Assembly (NCBI GenBank): GCA_026989405.1
Contig: JALSJL010000484.1
Location: 1-6,205, forward strand
Source: Marinosulfonomonas sp.
GTDB taxonomy: Bacteria > Pseudomonadota > Alphaproteobacteria > Rhodobacterales > Rhodobacteraceae
DNA length: 6,205 nt
Reading direction: 5' to 3'
Under the pieces are notes generated by a model. That model searched no databases and was not told the origin of the DNA. It worked only from the letters and a program-made list of their open reading frames with translations. The position numbers and the translations under genes are program-made. Each line of letters starts with the position of its first letter. The stretch's first letter is position 1. Below, piece by piece: positions 1 through 6,205 of the stretch.

Positions 1-461
1 TTGCCCTGCCAGCCCAGCCCCGCCGCCGCCGCCAGCGGCTTTTCCATCACCGGCGCGGTATCGACGAACACCTTGATCCCGGCCCCCGGCGCCTGCTCCA
101 GCAACCACCGCCCGACCCGCTTCAGCCGCTTCTTCACGATGTCATGATAGTCTCTGTTACGGGCATAAACGCTGATACTGCCCCGCTCGGGCCGCGCCAG
201 CCCGGCCAGCGGATCCTCCGCGGGCGTATACATCTCGGCCAGCATCACCACCGAACGCGCCTCGGGCCACAGCGCCGCCGGATCGCCCCGCCAATTCATC
301 CGCTCGGCCATCCAGCCCATCTGCCCATGCCGCCCGGCCTCGACAAACTCCCGCAGCCGCCCCGCCAGTTCCGGCACCGACCCCGGGCGCATGACGCCCA
401 TCGCGGAAAATCCCTCCTCAAGCGCCTTGTCGCGCAGCCGATCCTTCAATCCGCGCCCCAC
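1..461 (-). CDS. queG: Epoxyqueuosine reductase QueG, N-terminal part (3' end cut by window edge)
   Basis: QueG reduces epoxyqueuosine to queuosine, the last common step of Q synthesis at the wobble base of GUN-anticodon tRNAs. It is a cytoplasmic cobalamin and 4Fe-4S enzyme. The minus strand reads without a stop from a GTG at 461 to the window edge, giving 153 complete codons. Visible family signatures are the N-terminal LKDRLRDKALEEGFSAMGV, an HGQMGWMAER segment near residues 45-54, VYARNRDYHD near 98-107, and VDTAPVMEKPLAAAAGLGWQGK at 133-154. Asp134 sits where the family has its proposed proton-donating aspartate. QueG proteins are usually about 350 residues, so the ferredoxin-like cysteines and the C-terminal part lie outside the window. 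The GTG at 461 is preferred because GAAGGGGG (473-466) lies 4 nt upstream; an in-frame TTG at 449 is the alternative. The family call is secure and the exact start is less so. Confidence 0.93.
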   Translation of the reverse strand, partial: MGRGLKDRLRDKALEEGFSAMGVMRPGSVPELAGRLREFVEAGRHGQMGWMAERMNWRGDPAALWPEARSVVMLAEMYTPAEDPLAGLARPERGSISVYARNRDYHDIVKKRLKRVGRWLLEQAPGAGIKVFVDTAPVMEKPLAAAAGLGWQG

Positions 462-472
462 GACGCCCCCTT

Positions 473-491
473 CTTCTTTTCAAAAATATCC
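473..491 (-). repeat. GGATATTTTTGAAAAGAAG intergenic motif, likely a dispersed Rhodobacteraceae element
   Basis: On the minus strand the motif GGATATTTTTGAAAAGAAG follows the two hairpins and a CACCCCGA stretch, and it runs straight into the GGGGG used as the apparent ribosome-binding region of queG. It is AT-rich within otherwise GC-rich DNA. From memory, closely similar strings (C/G tract, then GATATTTTT, then AAAGAAG) recur between genes in Rhodobacter, Ruegeria and relatives, often with a GC-rich hairpin as here. Only one copy is in this window, so the repeat status cannot be confirmed from the sequence alone. Confidence 0.5.
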
Positions 492-501
492 TCGGGGTGA
501 A

Positions 502-545
502 TTGCCGCGGGCGCAGCCAGCGGCAAGAGGGGCAGACAGCCCCTC
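502..545 (-). terminator. Two abutting hairpins downstream of the fzlA-like gene, probable terminator or mRNA-end structure
   Basis: Read on the minus strand after the stop at 560-562, the first hairpin has a perfect 7-bp stem, GAGGGGC/GCCCCTC (539-545 with 527-533), and a 5-nt loop. The second begins at the next base: TTGCCGC pairs with GCGGCAA (520-526 with 502-508). Its inner part can add GGC/GCC after one G-A mismatch, leaving a 3-nt loop. No proper U-tract follows either stem directly; the nearest T-run is the ATATTTTTG about 12 nt further on. The structure could end transcription of the upstream gene, protect its 3' end, or be a repeat-type element. The pairing is read directly from the sequence; the terminator role is inferred. 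Confidence 0.55.
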
Positions 546-559
546 ATCCGGACCTGCCC

Positions 560-1231
560 CTAGAAATCCAGGTCCGCATAATGCGCGGGCGCCGGGAACC
601 CCGGCACATGATCGGCCAGGATCGAGCGGAACGCCGGGCGCGACTTGATCTTGGCATACCAGTCCTTCACGTTCTCGTTCCGGTTCCAGTCCACGTCCGA
701 AATGTAATCCAGCGCCGAAAGATGCGCGGCGGCCGAAAAATCGGCCAGCGTCATCACGTCGCCCGCCAGCCAGCGCCGCTGGTCCAGCAGCCAGCCCATG
801 TAATCCAGGTGAAACTTGATCGCCCTGGCCCCGGCCTTCACATTCGTGCTGTCCGGATAGCCTTGCCCCATCACCTTCTTGTTGACCCGCTCATACAGCA
901 GTTTCGAGGTCACCTCTTCGTGGAACTTGTCATCGAACCAGGCGACCAGCCGACGCACCTCGTAGCGCGCGCCCGCGTCCCTGGGCAACAAGGGCGGCTC
1001 GGGGTGCTTTTCCTCGATATATTCGCAGATCGCCGTGCTTTCGGCCATCGTGCGCCCGTCCATCTTCAGCACCGGCACCTTGCCCGCCGGGTTGCGGCGC
1101 AGAAAATCCGCGTCGCGTTCCCAATAGCGTTCTTCCACCAGCTCGACTTCCAGTTTCTTTTCGGCCAGCGACAAGCGCACCTTTCGGCAAAACGGCGACA
1201 ATGGAACGTGGTAAAGTCGGTTCATGGTCAT
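560..1231 (-). CDS. fzlA: GST-fold protein, probable FtsZ-binding division protein FzlA
   Basis: This 223-residue protein has the two-domain glutathione S-transferase fold. The N-terminal thioredoxin-like domain has LSPFCRKVRL at 11-20, NPAGKVPVL at 48-56 with the cis-proline, and ESTAICEYIEE at 64-74. The helical C-terminal domain has WLAGDVMTLADFSAAAHLSALDY around 154-176, including the T-x-x-D helix cap, and KSRPAFR at 196-202. The overall pattern, and above all the C-terminal tail HYADLDF, matches my memory of alphaproteobacterial FzlA. FzlA binds FtsZ, curves its filaments and promotes constriction in Caulobacter, and it is not thought to use glutathione. If that is wrong, it is an ordinary soluble GST. 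The ATG at 1231 is chosen because GAGGAG (1247-1242) lies 10 nt upstream; an in-frame ATG two codons later is less well spaced. It starts 46 bp after mtgA, so co-transcription is likely. Confidence 0.8.
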   Translation of the reverse strand: MTMNRLYHVPLSPFCRKVRLSLAEKKLEVELVEERYWERDADFLRRNPAGKVPVLKMDGRTMAESTAICEYIEEKHPEPPLLPRDAGARYEVRRLVAWFDDKFHEEVTSKLLYERVNKKVMGQGYPDSTNVKAGARAIKFHLDYMGWLLDQRRWLAGDVMTLADFSAAAHLSALDYISDVDWNRNENVKDWYAKIKSRPAFRSILADHVPGFPAPAHYADLDF

Positions 1232-1277
1232 CTCATCGAAACTCCTCAGCCTTCAATGGCCCGAAGCGGCGCGCAAT

Positions 1278-2087
1278 TCAATCCTCGAAACATGCGGCAC
1301 GCCCATCGACGGCAATGGTCGCAGCACCATCGGCAATGGACCGCGCACGTTTCGCCACAAAGCGCGACGGTTTGCGCGCAGAGCGGCGCTTGGGGTCCGG
1401 CAACACCGCCGCCAGCCGCGCCGCCTGCGTTGCGCTCAACCGGTCTGGCGCCACCCGAAAATAGGTCCGCGCAGCCGCTTCCACGCCAAACACCCCCTCG
1501 CCAAATTCGGCAACGTTCAGGTAGACCTCCAGAATACGCCGCTTGGTCCAGAGCGCTTCAAGCATCGGTGTCATCACGGCCTCCAGCGCCTTGCGCGGCC
1601 AACTGCGCCCCGGCCAGAGATAGACATTCTTCACAACCTGCTGGCTGATGGTCGAGGCACCGCGCCGCCCGCCGGCATCCAGCGCACGACGGATTTCAGC
1701 CATGTCGAACCCCCAGTGCAGACAGTAGTTTGCATCTTCCGCAGCCACAACTGAGCGCGCCATCACCGGCGCTATCTCATCGAAATTCACCCATTGGTGG
1801 TCCACTCCGCCCAGCCGGCGGCTTTCCGAAAGAATGTAGGGCGTGGTCGGCGGGTTGACGATGGCAAACAGCCCAATGGCGAAAACCATCAGAACAAGCA
1901 GCGCCAGCAATCCGCGCAGCCCCCACCGCATGGTGCGCCGCAAGACCCCGGCCCGCCCTGTCTTGCGGGCGGTTCCCGATGCGCGCTTGGCAGCGGGGCG
2001 CGGTTTACGCGGTTTCCTTTCGGAGGTTTTCTTTTTTGCTGCTCGTGCCACGGCGCAGATAAGCCATGCAAACCCGGGGCCGGTCAA
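1278..2087 (-). CDS. mtgA: Monofunctional biosynthetic peptidoglycan transglycosylase MtgA (GT51)
   Basis: MtgA polymerises lipid II into glycan strands at the periplasmic face of the inner membrane and has no transpeptidase domain. From the upstream TTG it is 269 residues. A Lys/Arg-rich cytoplasmic tail (about 18-56) precedes one membrane helix at 57-77 and the GT51 domain. Motif 1 is AAEDANYCLHWGFD (115-128) with the catalytic Glu117; tyrosine replaces the usual phenylalanine of EDxxFxxHxG. Motif 2 is GASTISQQ (143-150), and motif 3 is KRRILEVYLN (182-191) with Glu187. All core motifs are present and the gene looks functional. The start is uncertain: the TTG at 2087 has no clear ribosome-binding site, and an in-frame GTG at 2051 would give 257 residues and a more typical basic N-terminus. 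The next gene, the FzlA-like one, follows after 46 bp, which fits a wall/division pair. Confidence 0.93.
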   Translation of the reverse strand: MTGPGFAWLICAVARAAKKKTSERKPRKPRPAAKRASGTARKTGRAGVLRRTMRWGLRGLLALLVLMVFAIGLFAIVNPPTTPYILSESRRLGGVDHQWVNFDEIAPVMARSVVAAEDANYCLHWGFDMAEIRRALDAGGRRGASTISQQVVKNVYLWPGRSWPRKALEAVMTPMLEALWTKRRILEVYLNVAEFGEGVFGVEAAARTYFRVAPDRLSATQAARLAAVLPDPKRRSARKPSRFVAKRARSIADGAATIAVDGRAACFED

Positions 2088-2138
2088 GCGCCCGGCGTGT
2101 CGGAGCGCAAGAAATCCTGCACCAGCGGATGCTTTGCC

Positions 2139-3059
2139 TCAGGATGCTTGCCGGAGCACGCCTGCTTCGCGCAATTTCAGGGTTTCGCGGGCCGTCTGAC
2201 GAAAGATTGACCGGTCTGCCTGCTCCAGTTCGGGAAACAGCGCCAGGAGTTCGGCCCGCACGGCGCGGTCAGTCAACAGAATATGGTCGCCCGGAAAGAA
2301 GCTTTCGCTCAGAACGCCGTTTGACCAGACGATCTCATGGCGATCAAACAGCAGGTGGTAATACCCGATGCTGTCCGCAGGCTCCTGCGTGATTGATATA
2401 CCGTTGACCAGATGCTTCGCCGGCACCAGCACTTCGCCGCGGCCGAAATACAGTTCTGCCTGCCACCCCTGAACGAGGATACGGTGCTGCGGCGAAACCC
2501 GCAGTTCGCTGTCATTTCCAATGGATCCGGGGCTGAAGACCACCGGCGCGTGATCACCCCTGGCGCCTGTCCGCGAACATCCGACCCAGCGCAGTGGCTG
2601 AAACCCATGGTCCAGCGTTTCGACCAGATCACCGACCGCCAGGTCTTCAACCGCCCGATCGCCCCGATCGGTGCGGATAACTGTCCCGGCAGTGAAACAG
2701 GGCGGGCCAAGCGACGGGATCGTAACCGAATTGGGTGAGTTGACCCAGGTCGAGCTGACGAATGTCGCATTGGCCAGATTGGTGCCGTCCGTCGGCGTGA
2801 AATATCGCCCACCGCCGGCCGTGTAAAACGTCACACCCGTAATCGTCGTGACCGTGCCGCCGATGTTCACTGTCACCGTGTCGCCGTTATAAAGTCCGGT
2901 GATGTCCTGCCCGTTGATCGAATCAGTGCCCGCCGTGGTCAGGACATTGTCATCATTGGCATCCGTATAATTGAGAAAATTCACCGTAAGTGCCGTCCCC
3001 GCTGGGGGAGGCAAATACGGATCAATCAGGTAGAACTGATCTGAATAGGTTGTCGGCAT
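2139..3059 (-). CDS. Hint (Hedgehog/intein, Hint_2-type) domain protein, function unknown
   Basis: This is a 306-residue protein. Residues 1-118 form an Asp/Thr/Asn-rich, probably beta-rich region (YTDANDDN at 31-38 could be a calcium-binding loop) with TFVSSTWV at 99-106. The Hint domain begins at Cys121 in PPCFTAGTVI, continues through VEDLAVGDLVETLDHGFQPLRWVG (about 137-160) and the SPQHRILV block (189-196, His192), and closes with LLFDRHEIVWSNGVLSESF (236-254). The end, LFPELEQ...ARETLKLREAGVL, resembles the usual tail of this family, so the gene looks complete. No C-terminal His-Asn splicing motif is visible, so protein splicing is unlikely; self-cleavage at Cys121 is possible but untested. 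I see no signal peptide. The ATG at 3059 has only a weak upstream AAGTGA. Family members are abundant in Rhodobacteraceae and have no established function. A promoter of its own is likely. Confidence 0.85.
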   Translation of the reverse strand: MPTTYSDQFYLIDPYLPPPAGTALTVNFLNYTDANDDNVLTTAGTDSINGQDITGLYNGDTVTVNIGGTVTTITGVTFYTAGGGRYFTPTDGTNLANATFVSSTWVNSPNSVTIPSLGPPCFTAGTVIRTDRGDRAVEDLAVGDLVETLDHGFQPLRWVGCSRTGARGDHAPVVFSPGSIGNDSELRVSPQHRILVQGWQAELYFGRGEVLVPAKHLVNGISITQEPADSIGYYHLLFDRHEIVWSNGVLSESFFPGDHILLTDRAVRAELLALFPELEQADRSIFRQTARETLKLREAGVLRQAS

Positions 3060-3131
3060 CTCAATTCACTTGGTTACTCGCTACGCACATATTTGCATCA
3101 GAACCTTTCCAAAGCATGTCACCACAAAGGT

Positions 3132-3161
3132 ATTATCTTGGAAATTGGTATATTTGGCCAA
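3132..3161 (-). promoter_or_regulatory. Candidate sigma-70-type promoter for the Hint gene
   Basis: On the minus strand, TTGGCC (3161-3156) and GATAAT (3137-3132) are separated by 18 nt. They match the TTGACA and TATAAT consensus at 4 and 5 of 6 positions. Transcription would begin near 3125, giving a leader of about 65 nt before the ATG at 3059. The gap between gltB and the Hint gene (3060-3212) is distinctly AT-rich: 3061-3180 is about 42% GC by hand count, against about 70% in a sampled piece of gltB. I see no good terminator for gltB in this gap, only a weak 4-bp stem (TGGC/GCCA). Confidence 0.4.
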
Positions 3162-3212
3162 GCGATTGCGGCGCAAATGTGGCAAACGCCAGCGCGATTG
3201 CACCAATACCGG

Positions 3213-6205
3213 TCATTCGGCCGGCATTGATACCGCTTCAGGCGACAACGGGTGTTCCAAATGCGGCAACATTTCTTTCGGGCAAATCTGCAGGAAAAAC
3301 CCCTTTTCCGCATCCCAGTTGTTCAGAATGTCGGTCGCTTTCGCGCTGCCGGTTTCCGCTGCGTGACGCTCCAGCAGGGCTTTGACCTCGTGCTCCCAGT
3401 GCCCCTCGGCCACCGGGCACACCACCAGCGTTTCCATGTTCATCAAGGTGCGTGCCGTGCCGTCCGGGTCGTAGACATAGGCCATCCCGCCGGTCATCCC
3501 GGCCCCGAAATTGGCCCCGATAGAGCCTAATACAACGGCAATTCCGCCCGTCATGTATTCGCATCCGTTCGAGCCGCAGCCTTCGACCACCACGCGCGCG
3601 CCCGAATTGCGCACCGCGAACCGCTCGCCGGCGCGGCCCGCCGCAAACAGGTAGCCGTCGGTTGCGCCATAGAGCACCGTGTTGCCGATGATCGTGTTTT
3701 CGCTGGCCACCAGCGGCGAATTCATTGCCGGGCGCACCACGATGGTGCCCCCGCTCAGCCCCTTGCCCACGTAGTCGTTGGCCTCGCCCGACACCTCGAT
3801 TTTCAGCCCCGGCACGGCAAAGGCCCCCAGGCTTTGCCCGGCAGAGCCCGCCAGCTTGATCGTCAGGTGATCGGGTTGCAGATCGTTGTTCATCCCGAAG
3901 CGCTGCACGATATGGCTCGACACGCGCGCGCCGATGGTCCGGTCGGTGTTCTGCACCGCATAGGACAGCTGCATCTTCTCGCCGTCCTTCAGGAAGCGCT
4001 CGGCATCGACGACAATCTGCGCATCCACCGTATCGGGCACCGCGTTGCGCGGGCGCGAGCGGTCATAGACGATCTTGTCGGCGCCATCGACGGTGATCAG
4101 CAGCGGGTTGAGGTCCAGATCGTCCAGGTGGTCCGAGCCGCGGCTGACCTGGGTCAGCAAATCGGCGCGCCCGATCACCTCGTCCAGCGACCGCGCCCCG
4201 ATGCTGGCCAGGATCTCGCGCACCTCCTGGGCATAGAAGGTGATCAGGTTCACCACCTTGTCGGCGTTGCCGGTGAACTTGGCGCGCAGGCGTTCATCCT
4301 GGGTGCACACGCCCACCGGGCAGGTGTTGGACTGGCATTGGCGCACCATGATGCAGCCCATGGCGATCAGTGCGGCGGTGCCGATGCCGTATTCCTCGGC
4401 CCCCATCATCGCGGCCATGACAATATCGCGCCCGGTGCGCAGCCCGCCGTCGGTGCGCAGCGTGACGCGGTCGCGCAGCTTGTTCATCGCCAGCACCTGA
4501 TGCGCTTCGGTCAGGCCCATTTCCCAGGGCAGGCCGGCATATTTGATGGAGGTCGCCGGGCTGGCGCCGGTGCCGCCGTTGTGGCCGGAAATCAGGATCA
4601 CGTCGGCCTTGGCCTTGGCCACGCCGGCGGCAATGGTGCCCACGCCGCTTGCCGCCACCAGCTTCACCGTCACCTTGGCGCGCGGGTTGATCTGCTTGAG
4701 GTCGTAGATCAGCTGCGCCAGGTCCTCGATACTGTAGATATCGTGATGCGGCGGCGGGCTGATCAGCGTGACGCCCTTGGTCGAATGGCGCAGCCGCGCG
4801 ATCAGTTCCGTGACCTTCATGCCGGGCAGCTGCCCGCCCTCGCCGGGCTTGGCGCCCTGGGCGACCTTGATCTCCAGTTCCTCGCAATGGTTCAGGTATT
4901 CCGCGGTCACCCCGAACCGGCCCGAGGCCACCTGCTTGATCTTCGCGCTCGGGTTGTCGCCGTTGGGCTCGGGGGTGAAATGCGCCGGGTCTTCGCCGCC
5001 CTCGCCGCTGTCGCTTTTCGCGCCGATCCGGTTCATCGCCACGTTCAGCGTCTTGTGCGCCTCGGGGCTGAGCGCGCCCAGGCTCATCCCCGGCGTTACG
5101 AAGCGCTTGCGGATCGAGGTAATGCTTTCCACCTCCTCCACCGGCACCGGCGCGCCGATGGGTTTGAAATCCAGCAGGTCGCGCAGATGAATAGGCGGAT
5201 TGCCCTGCATTAGTGACGAATATTGCTTCCACAGGTCATAGCTGGCCCGGTCGCAGGCGCTTTGCATCAGGTGCATGGTCTGGGCACCCCAAGCGTGGGT
5301 CTCTCCGCTCTTGCGAGCCTTGTAAAAGCCGCCGATCGGCAGGAAATCGGCATGCCCCTGCCAGCCGCGTTCATGCACCTGCTCCAGCTTGCGTTGGATG
5401 CCGTGCAGCCCGATCCCGGAAATGCGGCTGTGCATGCCGGGGAAATATTCGGCCACCAGCGCCCGGCTCAGCCCCACCGCCTCGAAATTCAGCCCGCCGC
5501 GATAGGACGACATCACCGAAATTCCCATCTTCGCCATGATCTTCAGCAAGCCCTGGTCGATCGCCTGCCGATAGCGCGCGACGTTTTCCGTCAGCGTGCC
5601 GTCCAGCAACCCGCGCTCGATGCGCTCGGCAATCGAATCTTCGGCAAGGTAGGCATTCACCACCGTCGCCCCGCAGCCGATCAGCACCGCGAAATAATGC
5701 GGGTCGATGCACTCGGCCGAGCGCACGTTCAGCGAACAGAAGGTTCGCAGCCCCTTGCGCGTCAGCCAGCTGTGCACGGCGCTGGTTGCCAGGATCATCG
5801 GCATCGCCACCTTGTCCGGCCCCTGGTGATGATCGGTCAGCACCAGATGCCCCGCCCCGGACCGCACCGCGTCCTCGGCCTCGGCGCGAATACGCGCCAG
5901 CGCGTCCTGCAGCGCGCCCTCGCCGGCGCCTGCCGGGAAGGTGCAGTCGATCTCGACCCTTGGCGATTTGAACGCCTCTTCCAGCCTGGCAAACTGCGCA
6001 TTGCCCACAAACGGGCTTTCCAGCACGATGATCTCGGTCTGGCTGCTGTCCTCGTCCAGCACGTTCTTGAGGTTGCCGAAGCGCGTCTTCAGGCTCATCA
6101 CCCGGTATTCGCGCAAACTGTCGATCGGCGGGTTGGTCACCTGGCTGAAGTTTTGCCTGAAATAGTGACTGAGCGGGCGGTATTTCTTGCTCAGCACCGC
6201 GCTTG
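3213..6205 (-). CDS. gltB: Glutamate synthase (NADPH) large subunit GltB, C-terminal two thirds (5' end cut by window edge)
   Basis: GltB, with the small subunit GltD, makes two glutamates from glutamine and 2-oxoglutarate in the cytoplasm, the GOGAT half of ammonium assimilation. The frame is open from the right edge to a TGA at 3213-3215, about 997 codons. The family is about 1,500 residues, so the glutaminase domain and true start lie outside; the GTG at 6197 is internal. Numbering from that GTG, the central domain opens with KKYRPLSHYFRQNFSQVTNP and runs to about 260. The FMN/2-oxoglutarate domain follows, with KPGEGGQLPGMKV (450-462), SPPPHHDIYSIEDL (480-493), SGHNGGTGASP (537-547) and GGLRTGRD (584-591). 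The 3Fe-4S cysteines are C615, C621 and C626 in CX5CX4C spacing. A GXGXG beta-helix domain ends the protein (GLSGGTIVV, GATDGYLFAAGRAGERFAVRNSG-type repeats). No damage is seen. gltD is not downstream here; it may lie upstream, outside the window. Confidence 0.97.
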   Translation of the reverse strand, partial: SAVLSKKYRPLSHYFRQNFSQVTNPPIDSLREYRVMSLKTRFGNLKNVLDEDSSQTEIIVLESPFVGNAQFARLEEAFKSPRVEIDCTFPAGAGEGALQDALARIRAEAEDAVRSGAGHLVLTDHHQGPDKVAMPMILATSAVHSWLTRKGLRTFCSLNVRSAECIDPHYFAVLIGCGATVVNAYLAEDSIAERIERGLLDGTLTENVARYRQAIDQGLLKIMAKMGISVMSSYRGGLNFEAVGLSRALVAEYFPGMHSRISGIGLHGIQRKLEQVHERGWQGHADFLPIGGFYKARKSGETHAWGAQTMHLMQSACDRASYDLWKQYSSLMQGNPPIHLRDLLDFKPIGAPVPVEEVESITSIRKRFVTPGMSLGALSPEAHKTLNVAMNRIGAKSDSGEGGEDPAHFTPEPNGDNPSAKIKQVASGRFGVTAEYLNHCEELEIKVAQGAKPGEGGQLPGMKVTELIARLRHSTKGVTLISPPPHHDIYSIEDLAQLIYDLKQINPRAKVTVKLVAASGVGTIAAGVAKAKADVILISGHNGGTGASPATSIKYAGLPWEMGLTEAHQVLAMNKLRDRVTLRTDGGLRTGRDIVMAAMMGAEEYGIGTAALIAMGCIMVRQCQSNTCPVGVCTQDERLRAKFTGNADKVVNLITFYAQEVREILASIGARSLDEVIGRADLLTQVSRGSDHLDDLDLNPLLITVDGADKIVYDRSRPRNAVPDTVDAQIVVDAERFLKDGEKMQLSYAVQNTDRTIGARVSSHIVQRFGMNNDLQPDHLTIKLAGSAGQSLGAFAVPGLKIEVSGEANDYVGKGLSGGTIVVRPAMNSPLVASENTIIGNTVLYGATDGYLFAAGRAGERFAVRNSGARVVVEGCGSNGCEYMTGGIAVVLGSIGANFGAGMTGGMAYVYDPDGTARTLMNMETLVVCPVAEGHWEHEVKALLERHAAETGSAKATDILNNWDAEKGFFLQICPKEMLPHLEHPLSPEAVSMPAE

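Noticed and set aside
144..500. A 118-codon plus-strand frame over the left end
   Set aside because: The opposite strand carries clear QueG sequence, and the plus frame is Pro/Arg/His-rich with no domain.
497..1648. A 383-codon open frame on the plus strand opposite the FzlA-like gene and mtgA
   Set aside because: It spans two convincing genes on the other strand plus a hairpin region, has low-complexity Arg/Pro/Gln/His content and no recognisable motif.
2650..2672. Repeated CGATCG/CCGATCGG motif within the Hint gene
   Set aside because: It lies in coding sequence for the RGDRAVED region of the Hint domain and is explained by codon choice; no hairpin with a tail is formed.
3119..3313. A 64-codon minus-strand frame across the gltB stop into the gap
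   Set aside because: It overlaps the end of gltB out of frame, has a Cys/Arg-rich composition and no ribosome-binding site or family resemblance.
3834..5213. A 459-codon open frame on the plus strand opposite gltB
   Set aside because: It lies wholly antisense to well-conserved gltB sequence. Its His/Arg/Ala/Leu-rich composition without domains is what high GC3 on the other strand produces.
4294..5232. A 312-codon minus-strand frame inside gltB
   Set aside because: It is an out-of-frame reading of gltB, with Gly/Arg/Ala-rich composition and no family features.
3213..6205. Possible break or frameshift in gltB
   Set aside because: The frame is continuous from the right edge to its stop, and the central, FMN, 3Fe-4S and C-terminal motifs appear in order; only the window edge truncates it.

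Overview
The window looks like chromosomal DNA from an alphaproteobacterium, most likely of the Rhodobacteraceae/Roseobacter group. The evidence is high GC with strong GC3 (about 70% in a hand-counted stretch of gltB), a Hint_2-type protein of the kind expanded in that family, a GST-fold protein that resembles the alphaproteobacterial division factor FzlA, and an intergenic motif (GGATATTTTTGAAAAGAAG) that I associate from memory with Rhodobacteraceae intergenic regions. All five genes lie on the minus strand, so the biological order runs from the right end of the window to the left.

Layout in transcription order: (1) 6205-3213, the C-terminal two thirds of the glutamate synthase large subunit (gltB), cut by the window edge. 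(2) 3212-3060, an AT-rich gap of about 42% GC in its promoter half, with a plausible promoter and a pair of direct repeats. (3) 3059-2139, a 306-residue Hint (Hedgehog/intein-type) domain protein of unknown function. (4) 2087 or 2051 to 1278, mtgA, a membrane-anchored monofunctional peptidoglycan glycosyltransferase. (5) 1231-560, a GST-fold protein that is probably FzlA, an FtsZ-binding regulator of constriction. (6) 545-473, two abutting hairpins followed by the AT-rich motif. (7) 461 to the left edge, the N-terminal 153 residues of queG, epoxyqueuosine reductase.

The genes fall into separate functions: nitrogen assimilation (gltB), an unknown Hint protein with its own likely promoter, a cell-wall/division pair (mtgA-fzlA, 46 bp apart and probably co-transcribed), and tRNA queuosine synthesis (queG), which is separated from fzlA by the hairpin element. 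I see no complete mobile element, CRISPR array, tRNA or rRNA. The points most worth a second look are the Hint protein with proline just before its catalytic cysteine, the likely FzlA identity of the 'GST', and the compound hairpin/repeat element before queG. I do not see clear evidence of a wholly new multi-gene system.
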